Positions 24,075 to 33,963 are shown, counted from the stretch's first letter. The stretch: 64,000 bases of DNA from Kaistia hirudinis (GCF_014196455.1 NZ_JACIDS010000002.1:62001-126000), one strand, 5' to 3'. Notes: generated by a model from the sequence alone, not told the origin. Numbers and translations are program-made.

Positions 24075-24174
24075 ATATGACAGGTTCAATTTGAAATGCA
24101 AAAAGCATGAGCCAAAGGTGTTGTCAATATCGGATTGTACGGTATAAAAATCGCCGCCAACGATAATGACAGGT
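24075..24174. promoter_or_regulatory. Divergent control region with promoter and repeated elements
   Basis: ATATGACAGGT at 24075-24086 and ATAATGACAGGT at 24163-24174 are near copies in the same orientation. Between them TTGTCA (24121-24126) and TATAAA (24143-24148), 16 bp apart, form a sigma70-like promoter for the plus strand. The AT-rich composition contrasts with the genes. The repeats are candidate GntR binding sites. Confidence 0.45.
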
Positions 24175-24211
24175 CGCTCTTCGAGCGCCCGAGGGAAGGA
24201 GAGCCCGGATA

Positions 24212-25321
24212 ATGAAGCCCGCGATCAAGCGGCCTCGCGCCATCACCATGTGGGAGTTCTCGTGGATCGAGCGCCGCTGGCCCGGCGCCGGCTACGAGGA
24301 TTGGGACCAGGCGCTGGATGAGCTCGTCGAGCGCGGCTATGACGCCGTCCGCATCGACGCGTTTCCGCATCTGATCGCCGTCGATCCGGACCGGGTCTGG
24401 ACGATCCATTCCGACGAGCAGGACGGCGACTGGGGCGCGCCGGGCGAGGTCGATATCAGCCATGTCGGCGCGGCGCTGGTCGAGTTCATCGCCAAGTGCA
24501 AGGCGCGCGGCGTCGTGGTCGGCCTTTCCACCTGGTACAAGCGCGACAATGACAATGTCCGCATGCTGATCAAGACGGCCGAGGATCAGGCGCGGGTCTG
24601 GCTCGCGACGCTCGACATCATCGAGCAGGCCGGGCTGATCGACGCGATCTTCTATGTCGATCTGTGCAACGAGTTCCCGAACGTCAAATGGGCGCCCTAT
24701 CTCTACGCGCCGGGAACCACGGCCTCCGATCCGCTGACCGATGCGCGCGTGATCGCCTGGATGCGCAACAGCATCGCGATCCTGAAGCAGCGCTATCCGG
24801 GCCTCGACTACACCTTTTCGCAGTCGGACCAGTTCCATCTCTGGGATCAGCAGGACGTGTCGATGCTCGACTTTCTCGAGCCGCACCTGTGGATCACCAA
24901 TCCTGCGATGAGCAGCTTCTACGCCGATATCGGCTACTCGTTCAAAATGCGCGAGTTCCAGACGCTCGTGCGCAAGGCGAAGCCGCATTACCTCGCCCAC
25001 AAGGCGCATTTCGACGCCATCCTCACCGAATGGATCGGCAAGGCGGCGGATTGGTCCCGCCGGACCGGCAAGCCGCTCGTGACCACGGAGGCCTGGGCCT
25101 CGGTCATGTACAAGGATTGGCCCATGGCCGATTGGGACTGGATGATGGATGTCTGCGCCGCGGGCGTCGAACAGGCCGCCGCGACCGGCCGCTGGACGGC
25201 GATCTGCACGTCCAATTTCTGCGGGCCCCAATATCGCGGCATGTGGCGCGACATCGCCTGGCACCGCCGGCTGACCGACCTGATCAAGTCGTCACCGATC
25301 GATGCCGAGCTTCAGGCATGA
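24212..25321 (+). CDS. Cellulase-like TIM-barrel glycoside hydrolase (cytoplasmic)
   Basis: 369 residues without a signal peptide. The barrel pattern has AITMWEFSWIERRWPGAGYEDWDQAL, YDAVRIDAFPHLI, then FYVDLCNEFPNVKWAP with Asn-Glu as the likely acid/base, and VTTEAWASVMYKDWP with a second Glu. This is the cellulase-like family (GH5-like clan A fold). It would cleave a glycoside brought in by the adjacent transporter. Preceded by GGAAGGAG. It is the first gene divergent from GntR and overlaps the lactonase gene by 4 bp. Confidence 0.75.
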   Translation: MKPAIKRPRAITMWEFSWIERRWPGAGYEDWDQALDELVERGYDAVRIDAFPHLIAVDPDRVWTIHSDEQDGDWGAPGEVDISHVGAALVEFIAKCKARGVVVGLSTWYKRDNDNVRMLIKTAEDQARVWLATLDIIEQAGLIDAIFYVDLCNEFPNVKWAPYLYAPGTTASDPLTDARVIAWMRNSIAILKQRYPGLDYTFSQSDQFHLWDQQDVSMLDFLEPHLWITNPAMSSFYADIGYSFKMREFQTLVRKAKPHYLAHKAHFDAILTEWIGKAADWSRRTGKPLVTTEAWASVMYKDWPMADWDWMMDVCAAGVEQAAATGRWTAICTSNFCGPQYRGMWRDIAWHRRLTDLIKSSPIDAELQA

Positions 25322-26202
25322 CGGCCCGGCTCGTGCTCGACGCTGGCGACATCGTCGGCGAGAGCCTCGTCTGGTCGCCGTCCGAGGCCGCGCTCTATTG
25401 GGTCGATATCGTCGGACGGCGGATCCATCGGTTCGAGCCGGAGGGCGGGCGGCACGATGTCTGGCCGACGCCGGACTTCGTGACGTCGATTGGGCTGCGC
25501 AAGGCTGGCGGCTTCATCGTCGGTCTGCGCCGCGCGGTCACGCTCTGGCAACCGGGCGGCGCGTTCGAGGAACTGGCCGTGCCGGAACCGGACCTGCCGG
25601 ATAATCGCCTCAACGAGGGCGTCGTCGCGCCGGATGGTTCGTTCTGGGTCGGCACCATGGCGGACAATATCGCGTCAGACGGCAGCCCGAAGCCGATGGC
25701 CGGCACGTCGGGCCGGCTCTACCGTATCGCGCCGGACGGCACGGTCACGCGGCTGAGCGAGGATCGCTTCGGCATCACCAACACCATGTGCTGGACGAAG
25801 GACGGCTTCGTGACCGCCGATACGCTGGCGAACACGCTCTATCTCTACGATGTCGCCGCACCGACGAAACTGGCCGGGCGCCGGCCGCTGGACCTCGCGC
25901 TGGAGCGGGGGCTGCCGGATGGATCGACCACCGACCGCGACGGCGCGATCTACAATGCCCGCGTCGCCGGCGGCGCGGCGATCGCGCGGATCGAGCCGTC
26001 GATGCGGAGCCTCTCCTATATCGAACTGCCCTGCGGTTCGCCGACCAGCTGCGCCTTCGGAGGCGCTGGCCTCGCCACGCTGTTCGTCACCTCGGCGCGG
26101 TTCGGCATGTCGCCCGACGCGATCGCGGCCAATCCCGCCGAGGGTGGCCTCTTCGCCGTCGAAGGCGCCGGCATCGGCCTGCCGCCCCACCGCTTCGGCT
26201 GA
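25318..26202 (+). CDS. SMP-30/gluconolactonase-family protein
   Basis: 294 residues, six-bladed beta-propeller. Typical blocks are VLDAGDIVGESLVWSPSEAALYWVDIVGRRIHRFEPEGG, PDNRLNEGVVAPDGSFWVGTMAD, then GRLYRIAPDG and a metal-ligand region GITNTMCWTKDG. Family members hydrolyse aldonolactones with a divalent metal bound by Glu, Asn and Asp. It starts inside the stop of the glycosidase gene, so both belong to the sugar pathway and may work before the dehydratase. Confidence 0.87.
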   Translation: MTARLVLDAGDIVGESLVWSPSEAALYWVDIVGRRIHRFEPEGGRHDVWPTPDFVTSIGLRKAGGFIVGLRRAVTLWQPGGAFEELAVPEPDLPDNRLNEGVVAPDGSFWVGTMADNIASDGSPKPMAGTSGRLYRIAPDGTVTRLSEDRFGITNTMCWTKDGFVTADTLANTLYLYDVAAPTKLAGRRPLDLALERGLPDGSTTDRDGAIYNARVAGGAAIARIEPSMRSLSYIELPCGSPTSCAFGGAGLATLFVTSARFGMSPDAIAANPAEGGLFAVEGAGIGLPPHRFG

Positions 26203-26246
26203 GGCGGCAGACTCCCTTCCGCGGTGGGCAGACGGATGCCGACGGC

Positions 26247-27374
26247 TCAATCCCAGGCGAGCGCACCGCCGTTCTGGTATTCGATGACGCGCGTCTCGAA
26301 GAAGTTCTTCTCCTTCTTCAGATCCATCGCCTCGCTCATCCAGGGGAACGGGTTCTCGCTTTCCGCAAACACCGCCGACAGGCCGAGCTGCGCGCAGCGG
26401 CGATTGGCAATGAAGTGCATATATTGCTCGCAGAGCGCCGGATTGAGCCCGAGAAAGCCGCGCGGCATCGTATCGCGGCCATAGGCCGCCTCCAGCGCGG
26501 CCGCGTCCTTCAGCATGCCGCGCAGCTCGTCCTGGAAGGCCGGCGTCCACAGATGCGGATTCTCCGCTTTGATCTGGTTGATGACGTCGATGCCGAAGTT
26601 GAGGTGGATGCTCTCGTCGCGAAGGATATACTGATACTGCTCGGCGATGCCGACCATCTTGTTGCGCCGGCCGAGCGAGAGGATCTGCGCAAAGCCGGTG
26701 TAGAACCACATCCCCTCGAACACGACATAGAAGGCGACGAGATCGCGCAGGAAGTCCCGGTCGGCCTCCGGCGTGCCGGTGCGAAAGGCGGGATCGTCGA
26801 GGTTCTGCGTGTGCTTGAGCGCCCAGGCGGCCTTGTCGGTGATCGAAGGCACCTCGCGATACATGTTGAAGAGTTCGCCCTCGTCGAGGCCGAGGCTTTC
26901 CACGATGTACTGGAAGGTATGGGTGTGAACCGCCTCTTCGAAGGCCTGCCGCAGCAGATATTGGCGGCATTCGGGATTGGTGAGGTGGCGGTAGATGGCG
27001 AGCACGATGTTGTTCGCCACCAGGCTTTCCGAGGCGGCGAAGAAGCCGAGATTGCGCTTCACCATGCGCCGCTCATCCTCGGTGAGCCCGTCCTTCGACT
27101 TCCACAGCGCGATGTCGGCCTGCATCGACACTTCGGTCGGCATCCAGTGATTGTTGCAGCCGGAAAGGTACTTCTCCCACGCCCAGCGATATTTGAGCGG
27201 GAGGAGCTGATTGACGTCGGCGCGGGCGTTGATCATCCGCTTCTCGTCGACGCTGACGCGGGCGGCGCCGCGCTCGATCGCGCCGAGGCCGGTCATATCG
27301 CCCGCGGCGGCGGTCGTCAGGGGGAGAGCCGGAGCCATCGCGGGCTTCGGGTCGGACCAGTCGAGCATCGTCAT
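26247..27374 (-). CDS. nrdB: Ribonucleotide reductase small subunit, class Ic-like
   Basis: 375 residues. Metal ligands can be placed at Glu116 (AASESLVAN), Glu147 and His150 ([10 protein letters not shown]), Glu220, and Glu254 and His257 (RDESIHLNF). The residue four after His150, where class Ia proteins have the radical Tyr, is Phe154, and the first ligand is Glu rather than Asp. Both are marks of class Ic R2, known in Chlamydia trachomatis to use a Mn/Fe cofactor. The C-terminus [12 protein letters not shown] is the R1-binding peptide. It follows nrdA by 16 bp and makes deoxynucleotides with it. Confidence 0.92.
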   Translation of the reverse strand: MTMLDWSDPKPAMAPALPLTTAAAGDMTGLGAIERGAARVSVDEKRMINARADVNQLLPLKYRWAWEKYLSGCNNHWMPTEVSMQADIALWKSKDGLTEDERRMVKRNLGFFAASESLVANNIVLAIYRHLTNPECRQYLLRQAFEEAVHTHTFQYIVESLGLDEGELFNMYREVPSITDKAAWALKHTQNLDDPAFRTGTPEADRDFLRDLVAFYVVFEGMWFYTGFAQILSLGRRNKMVGIAEQYQYILRDESIHLNFGIDVINQIKAENPHLWTPAFQDELRGMLKDAAALEAAYGRDTMPRGFLGLNPALCEQYMHFIANRRCAQLGLSAVFAESENPFPWMSEAMDLKKEKNFFETRVIEYQNGGALAWD

Positions 27375-27390
27375 AGTGTGTCTCTCCGGC

Positions 27391-30288
27391 TCACTGGCAG
27401 GCTTCGCAGGTGGGATCGTCGATCGAGCAGGCCATGCCGGCGCTGCTCCCGCTCGACGCTTGCGGCACCACGATCGGTTCCGCGACCGGCGCGAGGGACG
27501 TCACGGCGACCGCATTGAGCCGGCCGTCCGTGCCCTTCAGTGTCGACTTCTCGACATGGGTCGCCGAGCGGGCGCGAAGGTAATAGGTCGTCTTCAGTCC
27601 CTTGTTCCAGGCGAGGCGATAGGTCTCGTCGAGTTTCCGGCCGGACGGGTTGGCGACATAGAGATTGAGCGACTGGGCCTGGTCGATCCATTTCTGCCGC
27701 CGCGACGCGGCCTCGATCAGCCATGCGGCGTCGATCTCGAAGGCCGTCGCATAAAGTGCCTTCAGATCGTCCGGCACGCGGTCGATCGGGCCGAGACTGC
27801 CGTCGTAATATTTGAGGTCGGAGACCATCACCTCGTCCCAGAGCCCGCGCGCCTTCAGATCATGCACCAGCGCCGCGTTCACGATGGTGAAGTCGCCCGA
27901 CATGTTCGATTTGACGAAGAGATTCTGATAGGCCGGCTCGATCGATTGCGAGACGCCGCAAATGTTCGAGATCGTCGCCGTCGGCGCGATCGCCATGCAG
28001 TTCGAATTGCGCATGCCGACGGTTCGCACCCGCTCACGCAGCGTGGTCCAGTCGAGCCGTGCCGTGCGGTCCGGCACGAAGGACGGCCGGGCCTCGGCGA
28101 GGCGATCCTGGCTGTCGAACGGCAGGATGCCCTTCGACCACAGCGAGCCCTCGAAGCTTGGATAGCGTCCGCGCTCGGCGGCGAGGTCGACCGAGGCTGC
28201 GATCGCGTGGAAGCTCACGGCCTCCATGCTTTCATCCGCGAAGCGCACGGCCTCGTCGGAGGCATAGGGAATGCGTAGCGCCTGCAGCGCGTCCTGGAAT
28301 CCCATGATGCCGAGCCCGACCGGGCGATGCCGAAGGTTGGAGCGTCGCGCCTCGGGGATCGTGTAGAAATTGATGTCGACGACATTGTCGAGCATGCGCA
28401 TCGCCGTTTGGACGGTGCGGGCCAGCCGATCGCGATCGAGCCCCTCCGCCGTGACATGGGCGGCGAGATTGACCGAGCCGAGATTGCAGACCGCGACCTC
28501 GTCATCCGACGTGTTCAGCGTGATCTCGGTGCAGAGATTGGACGAATGCACCACGCCGGCATGGCCCTGCGGCGAGCGGATGTTGCAGGGATCCTTGAAG
28601 GTGATCCAGGGATGTCCGGTCTCGAACAGCATGGTCAGCATGCGCCGCCACAGATCGACGGCGCGGAGCTCACGGGTCACCTTGATCTCCCCGCGCGCAG
28701 CCTTCGCCTCATAGGCCTCGTAGGCCGCCTTGAAGGCGAGGCCGGTGAGATCGTGGAGGTCCGCCACCTCGTCGGGCGAGAACAGCGTCCACGGTCCATC
28801 GGCCTCGACGCGCTCCATGAACAGGTCCGGCACCCAGTTGGCGGTGTTCATGTCATGCGTGCGGCGGCGGTCGTCGCCGGTGTTCTTGCGCAGGTCGAGG
28901 AACTCCTCGATGTCGATATGCCAGGTCTCGAGATAGGCGCACACGGCGCCCTTGCGCTTGCCGCCCTGGTTGACGGCGATGGCGGTGTCGTTGGCGACCT
29001 TCAGGAACGGCACCACGCCCTGGCTCTCGCCATTCGTCCCCTTGATATGCGCGCCGAGGCCACGCACGCGCGTCCAGTCATTGCCGAGGCCGCCGGAATA
29101 TTTTGCGAGCAGGGCATTGTCCTTGATCGCCTTGAAGATGCCGTCGAGATCATCGGCGACGCTGGTCAGGAAGCAGGAGGAGAGCTGCGGCCGCAGCGTG
29201 CCTGCATTGAACAGCGTCGGTGTCGAGGCCATGAAGTCGAAGGATGAGAGCAGGCGGTAGAACTCGATCGCCCGTGCCTCGCGATCGACCTCGCGCAAAG
29301 CGAGGCCCATCGCGACGCGCATGAAGAAGGCCTGCGGCAGCTCGAAGCGAATGCCGCCGGCCTGCAGGAAGTAGCGGTCGTAGAGCGTCTGCAGGCCGAG
29401 ATAGTCGAACTGGAGATCGCGCTCGGGAAGGAGCGCCGCCGCGAGGCGCGGAATATCGAAGCGGCCGAGTTCGGGATCGATCAGCTCTTCCGCGATGCCG
29501 CGCTTCAGATAGGCGGCGAAATAATCGCCGTAGCGCGCCTCCATCTCCGCCTGCGTCGCCTGGTCCGCCCGGCCCGAAAGGAAGCTGAGGGCCTCGCGAC
29601 GCAGCCTGTCATTGAGGAGGCGGGCCGCGACCTTGGCATAGTTCGGCTCGCGCTCGATCAGCGTCCGCGCCACGAGAATGGGCGCGAGCGCGAGCTCCTC
29701 GGCGCTGATGCCGTCATAGAGGTTGCGGCGCGTCTCCGCGAGGATCGCTTCCGCGTCGATGTCGGCGAGGCCGGCTCCCGCCTCGCGCACCAGCGCCTCG
29801 AGCCGGGCGAGATCGAGCGGGACAAGGGTGCCGTCCCCAGTCGCCATGCGCAGGACGGGGATCGCCTCGCGCGCCACGGCCTTGGCGGCGGCGCGCTCGC
29901 GAGCCCGTGCCTCGCGATAGAGCACATAGGCGCGCGCTATCTTGTGGTGTTCACCGCGCATCAGGGCGAGTTCCACCTGATCCTGCACATCCTCGATATG
30001 GAAGGTGCGGCCCGCATCGGCGCGGCGCGTCAGGCTGGCGACGATCTGCGCGGTCAGTTCCTCGACGCTCTCATGCACGCGCCGCGAGGCGGCCGCACCG
30101 CTGCCTTCGACGGCCAGGAAGGCCTTGGTCAGCGCGACGGCGATCTTGGAGGGATCGAAGGGCGTGACCGCGCCATTGCGGCGGATGACGCGATAGGCCG
30201 GTTCCGGCGCGGTGACCGCCGCGGCGCTCTGGGTCCGAGGTACCGGACGTTCGGTTTCGGTTGCGAGCGCTGCGCTCATCGTGGACAT
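27391..30288 (-). CDS. nrdA: Ribonucleotide reductase large subunit
   Basis: 965 residues from the ATG at 30288. An ATP-cone near residues 30-120 ([26 protein letters not shown]) and a second cone-like stretch after it, then the catalytic barrel: [38 protein letters not shown], then [25 protein letters not shown] and [20 protein letters not shown]. The C-terminal CEACQ gives the redox-active Cys pair. This is longer than E. coli NrdA and matches class I R1 with extra N-terminal regulation. Expression is predicted to be controlled by a cobalamin riboswitch in the leader, about 130 bp upstream of the start. Confidence 0.94.
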   Translation of the reverse strand: MSTMSAALATETERPVPRTQSAAAVTAPEPAYRVIRRNGAVTPFDPSKIAVALTKAFLAVEGSGAAASRRVHESVEELTAQIVASLTRRADAGRTFHIEDVQDQVELALMRGEHHKIARAYVLYREARARERAAAKAVAREAIPVLRMATGDGTLVPLDLARLEALVREAGAGLADIDAEAILAETRRNLYDGISAEELALAPILVARTLIEREPNYAKVAARLLNDRLRREALSFLSGRADQATQAEMEARYGDYFAAYLKRGIAEELIDPELGRFDIPRLAAALLPERDLQFDYLGLQTLYDRYFLQAGGIRFELPQAFFMRVAMGLALREVDREARAIEFYRLLSSFDFMASTPTLFNAGTLRPQLSSCFLTSVADDLDGIFKAIKDNALLAKYSGGLGNDWTRVRGLGAHIKGTNGESQGVVPFLKVANDTAIAVNQGGKRKGAVCAYLETWHIDIEEFLDLRKNTGDDRRRTHDMNTANWVPDLFMERVEADGPWTLFSPDEVADLHDLTGLAFKAAYEAYEAKAARGEIKVTRELRAVDLWRRMLTMLFETGHPWITFKDPCNIRSPQGHAGVVHSSNLCTEITLNTSDDEVAVCNLGSVNLAAHVTAEGLDRDRLARTVQTAMRMLDNVVDINFYTIPEARRSNLRHRPVGLGIMGFQDALQALRIPYASDEAVRFADESMEAVSFHAIAASVDLAAERGRYPSFEGSLWSKGILPFDSQDRLAEARPSFVPDRTARLDWTTLRERVRTVGMRNSNCMAIAPTATISNICGVSQSIEPAYQNLFVKSNMSGDFTIVNAALVHDLKARGLWDEVMVSDLKYYDGSLGPIDRVPDDLKALYATAFEIDAAWLIEAASRRQKWIDQAQSLNLYVANPSGRKLDETYRLAWNKGLKTTYYLRARSATHVEKSTLKGTDGRLNAVAVTSLAPVAEPIVVPQASSGSSAGMACSIDDPTCEACQ

Positions 30289-30420
30289 CGGCTTCAAACC
30301 CCATGTGCTTGGGGGCAAAGGCCGAGTGGAGACGCGGACGGGCGCGCAACGGCGGAAAGCCGCAGGCCACGCACCCACGCGATCCACCGGGACACCCCGC
30401 CCGAGGACGTTTCGTTCATG

Positions 30421-30622
30421 TCACGGCAGGTCTCCTGGCTCGCGGGTCGCAGCCGCTGTCTGGCCTTCCCGATGCCCGTGGGCATCAGTGACGCTGTCGA
30501 CAGAAGCTCGCCGCTTACAGTTGCGGGGGCAGCTCCGGCATGGCCTCTTCCCGTGGAAGGCCAGAGGCGCACCGGATTCCCTCTTAGCTCTCGACCGTTT
30601 CGAATCGAGAGACCGTGACCAC
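30421..30622 (-). ncRNA. Cobalamin (AdoCbl) riboswitch upstream of nrdA
   Basis: Read on the minus strand, the conserved blocks appear in order: TAAGAGGGAATCCGGTG, then GCCCCCGCAACTGTAAGCGG, then GTCACTG, GGGAAGGC and the end block GAGCCAGGAGACCTGCC. These are the diagnostic elements of the B12 riboswitch. It lies 133 bp before nrdA in the same direction. With cobalamin bound, such switches lower expression, so this oxygen-dependent reductase would be reduced when B12 is present. Confidence 0.93.
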
Positions 30623-31133
30623 CAGATGATGTGGCTGCGAGCCTATCGGGGTCAAGATATATGAGTGGCTGTCGGTGGATGGTCCCCAGGCGTCGCGGCG
30701 TCACCAGCGCCATGCGGCGCGGTTTGGGCTCGCCTCCTGTCGCGGATGGAATGCCGCGCGTGGGAAGACGCCGCCGGTTCCGGGCACGCGGCGGTGCCCG
30801 ACGGGGCCGATGCGACGGCGCGCGACGCCTCTCCCCGCAAACGGCAACGGGGGCGTTGCCGATTTCGCAACGCCCCGTATCGAAATCAGCACTTTTGGCG
30901 CCCCGTGGCAGCCTGCACATTCGTTCGCGCCGAGACCGCCGAGCATGGAACGAAAATATATCGCGTCAGATGACGGGAGTATGATTGTTCCGCGGGTAAG
31001 AAGAGGACGGTATATCCGTCCCGATGTCGAAGCAGGGAACGTATAGCCGTCGTCATCATGGCGCGGCCAAGGAAGGCTCCGTGAATTTCGAACCCGCATC
31101 GCTTCGCCAAGGCGGTGGCGCGGAGCTGAATGG
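30623..31133. other. Intergenic stretch between nrdA leader and the ABC operon
   Basis: About 510 bp with no convincing gene. On the minus strand a TTGACC hexamer next to an AT-rich CATATATC (near 30645-30665) is a candidate promoter element for the riboswitch transcript. A weak resemblance to an NrdR box there is not enough to call. On the plus strand no ribosome binding site, riboswitch or operator for the ABC operon was recognised. Confidence 0.4.
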
Positions 31134-31964
31134 ATGGCGTCTCAACCAGGCGAATCCGGCTTGTCGATCCGTGATGTCGGCATGGTCTATCGCCGCGGCG
31201 AACAGGTCACGACCGCGCTCGTCGGCTGCAGTCTCGAGATTCCCGAGGGCAACTGGGCGTCGCTGATCGGCGCTTCGGGCTGCGGCAAGTCCACGCTGCT
31301 GCGCATCCTCGCCGATATCGTCCGCCCGACCAGCGGCACCGCGCTCGTCGGTGGCGTGACGCCGGCCGAAGCCCGGGCCGCGCGGACCTTTGCGCTCGTC
31401 TCGCAGCAATCGACCATGCTGCCCTGGCGCAAGATTCTCGCCAATGTCGAGCTCGGCCTCGAGGTCGCGGGCGTCGACAAGGTCGAGCGGAAGCGCCGCG
31501 CGGAGGAGGCGATCGAGCTGGTCGGCCTCAAGGGCTTCGAGCAGGCCTTCCCATCCGAGCTCTCCGGCGGCATGCGCCAGCGCGCCGCGATCGCCCGCGC
31601 GCTGACGCTGAAGCCGCGCTTCCTGCTGATGGACGAGCCTTTCGGCGCGCTCGACGAGATCACGCGCGAGAAGCTGAATTTCGAGCTGCTGCGGATCCTC
31701 AAGGAGACGTCGGCGACGCTGCTGCTCGTCACCCATTCGATCAGCGAGGCGATCATCCTGTCCGATACCGTCGCGGTGATGTCGCCGCGCCCGGGCCGCA
31801 TCTCGCATGTCGTCGATATCGGCTTCGGCCATGAGCGGACCGGTGCGATGCGCGACGATCCGCAATTCGGCGCCTACGAATCCGAGCTCCGCCACGCCCT
31901 CCACGGTCCTGCCGGCGCGCCGCGCCCGATGGCCACCCCTTCGCCCTCTCATGCCCTCGCCTAG
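31134..31964 (+). CDS. ABC transporter ATP-binding protein (SsuB/TauB/ThiZ type)
   Basis: 276 residues. Walker A GASGCGKST, Q-loop region LVSQQSTMLPWRKILANVELGL, signature LSGGMRQRAAIARAL, Walker B FLLMDEPFGALDE and the switch VTHSISEA. The MLPWRK stretch is typical of nitrate/sulfonate/taurine/pyrimidine importer ATPases. It starts the plus-strand operon with the binding protein and two permeases. Confidence 0.9.
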   Translation: MASQPGESGLSIRDVGMVYRRGEQVTTALVGCSLEIPEGNWASLIGASGCGKSTLLRILADIVRPTSGTALVGGVTPAEARAARTFALVSQQSTMLPWRKILANVELGLEVAGVDKVERKRRAEEAIELVGLKGFEQAFPSELSGGMRQRAAIARALTLKPRFLLMDEPFGALDEITREKLNFELLRILKETSATLLLVTHSISEAIILSDTVAVMSPRPGRISHVVDIGFGHERTGAMRDDPQFGAYESELRHALHGPAGAPRPMATPSPSHALA

Positions 31965-31973
31965 GAGAATTCG

Positions 31974-33026
31974 ATGTCGACTGGCCTCTTCCCCACGGAC
32001 GCCACCCAGCGCAGGAAGCTGCGCGTTCGTCTCGCCGCCGTCGCGTTCGCCGCGACCGCCCTTGCGGGCCTTGCCGGTTCGGCGGGCGCGGAGGAACTGA
32101 CCAAGCTCTCGGTCGTGCTCGGCTATGTGCCGAACGTCGAATCCTTCGGCGCCGAATACGCGCTGAAGCAGGGCTACTTCAAGGATGAGGGCCTCGACGT
32201 CACGGTCATTCCCGCCGGCCAGGGCGTCGACCAGGTGCAGATGGTCTCGGCCGGCACGGTCGATATCGGCATTTCAAACCCGGAGCAGATCCTCGCCGGC
32301 GTCGCGCAGGGCGCGAAGTTCAAGGTCTTCGCGTCGGAGTTCCAGAAGACGCCGATGGCGATGACCTGCCGCAAGGATTCCGGCATCGAGAAGGCGAGCG
32401 ACATCGCCGGCAAGCGGGTCGGCGTGAAGACGCCGGCCAAGCCGTTTTTCGATCTTTTCATGTCGAAGAACAGCATCGATCCGGCGAGCGTCACCACGAC
32501 CTCGATCGGGCCTAACGACATCTCGGTGCTGATTTCCGGCCAGATCGACTGCGAGGTGACCACTTTCGCCTTCAACGAGCCCCGCCTGATCGAGGCGGCC
32601 GGCGTGCCGGTCAACGTCTTCTCCTTCGGCGACTACGGCCTCAATTCGCAGGTCGATTCCTATTTCGTCAGCGACGCGTTCTTCGCCGATCCAGCCAAGA
32701 AGGAGCTGCTCGTCAAATATCTGCGCGCCGAGCAGAAGGCCTGGATGGAGTTCTTCAAGGATCCGGCGGGGGCCGCGAAGTTCATGGTCGAAGGCGGTTT
32801 CACCGACGGCCTCGATCTCGACCAGCAGACCTACCAGGCCGAGAAGCAGGCGCTCTACATGAAGGACGCCTTCACGGCCGAGAAGGGCTTCATGTGGGTC
32901 AATCTCGACACCTGGAAGGAGACCGCGCAGAACGCGCTCGCCTCCAAGGTGACCGACAAGCTGATCGATCCGACGGATCTGCTGTCGACCGAGATCCTCG
33001 AAAAGGTCGCCCCGCCGAAGATGTGA
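31974..33026 (+). CDS. ABC transporter substrate-binding protein, NMT1/SsuA type
   Basis: 350 residues with a signal peptide (VAFAATALAGLAGSAGAEE). The mature part has the NMT1/THI5-like pattern: KLSVVLGYVPNVESFGAEYALKQGYFKDEGLDVTVIPAGQGVDQVQMVSAGTVDIGISNPEQIL, then KTPMAMTCRKDSGI, ASDIAGKRVGVKTP and QIDCEVTTFAFNEP. Members bind taurine, sulfonates, nitrate or pyrimidine precursors. The cargo genes of the cluster suggest a nitrogenous substrate. A strong hairpin follows the gene at 33063-33090. Confidence 0.88.
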   Translation: MSTGLFPTDATQRRKLRVRLAAVAFAATALAGLAGSAGAEELTKLSVVLGYVPNVESFGAEYALKQGYFKDEGLDVTVIPAGQGVDQVQMVSAGTVDIGISNPEQILAGVAQGAKFKVFASEFQKTPMAMTCRKDSGIEKASDIAGKRVGVKTPAKPFFDLFMSKNSIDPASVTTTSIGPNDISVLISGQIDCEVTTFAFNEPRLIEAAGVPVNVFSFGDYGLNSQVDSYFVSDAFFADPAKKELLVKYLRAEQKAWMEFFKDPAGAAKFMVEGGFTDGLDLDQQTYQAEKQALYMKDAFTAEKGFMWVNLDTWKETAQNALASKVTDKLIDPTDLLSTEILEKVAPPKM

Positions 33027-33062
33027 GACCGCGGCGGTCGAGCGCTGCCGCCTTCCACGCCA

Positions 33063-33090
33063 GAGCGGACCGGTTCGTGCCGGTCCGCTC
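33063..33090 (+). other. Intercistronic hairpin after the binding-protein gene
   Basis: An 11-bp perfect stem (arms GAGCGGACCGG and CCGGTCCGCTC) with a 6-base loop lies between the binding protein and first permease genes. No T tract follows. Such hairpins commonly protect the binding-protein mRNA or attenuate transcription into permease genes, keeping the binding protein in excess. Confidence 0.55.
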
Positions 33091-33120
33091 CTTCGAGACG
33101 ATATCGTGCGGAGTTCCCGG

Positions 33121-33954
33121 ATGAGCAGCATCACGGTTCCCGATCTCGCTGCGGATGCGGCGGGCGGCAGCGAGCCCGGCACGGGTCCGGCGGGCATACC
33201 GTGGGGGCTCGTCCTGCCGCCGGTCCTGTTCGTCGTCGCGCTCGTGGCGCTCTGGGCGGTGCTCTCCGCGGCCGGGCTGATCCCGCGCTACATCCTGCCG
33301 GCGCCCGGCGCCGTGCTCAACGAATTCACCCGCAACTATGCCGTCCTCGCCCGCCACGCGGCCTATACGAGCGGCGAGGCCGTCGCGGGCTTCATCATCG
33401 GAAATGCGGCGGCCGTGCTGATGGCGATCGTCTTTTCCTATTCGGGGCTGCTCAAGGCGGCCTTCTATCCCTTCGCGCTGATTTCGCGCGCGATCCCCAT
33501 CGTCGCCTTCACGCCGCTGCTCGTCATCGTGCTCGGCCGCGGCCTGCCGCCCGTGATCGCGGTGGTCGCCATCGCCGTCTATTTCCCGGCCTTTCTCAAC
33601 ATGATGCGCGGCCTCGCCTCGGCGGATGTCGACTATCACGAGATGCTGCACACGCTCTCCGCCAGCCGCTGGCAGCGGCTGAAGATGGTCGATCTGCCGG
33701 CGTCCATGCCCTATCTCTTCGCGGCGCTGAAGGTCAGCGCCTCCGTCGCCTTCATCTGCGCGATCGTCGCCGAATGGATCGGCGCCAATGTCGGCCTCGG
33801 CTATCTCGTCGTGATCTCCGGCCAGTATTTCAAGCTGCCGACGCTGTGGGCCGCGATCATCGTCGCCGCCGTGCTGACGCTGCTGCTGCTCGCCCTTGTC
33901 GTCCTCGCCGAACGCGCGCTCCGCCGCTGGACCGCGGCGCCGGGCGAGATCTAG
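33121..33954 (+). CDS. ABC transporter permease (SsuC/TauC type), first
   Basis: 277 residues. Six hydrophobic segments and the BPD_transp_1 pattern: YILPAPGAVLNEFTRNYAVLARHAAYTSGEAVAGFIIGNAAAVLMAI, then YPFALISRAIPIVAFTPLLVIVLGRGLPP and the EAA-like loop DYHEMLHTLSASRWQRLKMVDLPASMPYLFAALKVSASVAFICAIVAEWIGA. ATG at 33121 is preferred to a GTG 15 bases before. It pairs with the second permease to form a heterodimer. Confidence 0.88.
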   Translation: MSSITVPDLAADAAGGSEPGTGPAGIPWGLVLPPVLFVVALVALWAVLSAAGLIPRYILPAPGAVLNEFTRNYAVLARHAAYTSGEAVAGFIIGNAAAVLMAIVFSYSGLLKAAFYPFALISRAIPIVAFTPLLVIVLGRGLPPVIAVVAIAVYFPAFLNMMRGLASADVDYHEMLHTLSASRWQRLKMVDLPASMPYLFAALKVSASVAFICAIVAEWIGANVGLGYLVVISGQYFKLPTLWAAIIVAAVLTLLLLALVVLAERALRRWTAAPGEI

Positions 33955-33963
33955 GAGGCGATC

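Noticed and set aside
30640..30670. NrdR box upstream of nrdA
   Set aside because: Only a loose CATATAT similarity and no second box at the expected spacing; the cobalamin riboswitch explains regulation well.
31000..31133. TPP or other riboswitch before the NMT1-type importer
   Set aside because: The THI-box words are absent; nothing else fits a known riboswitch.
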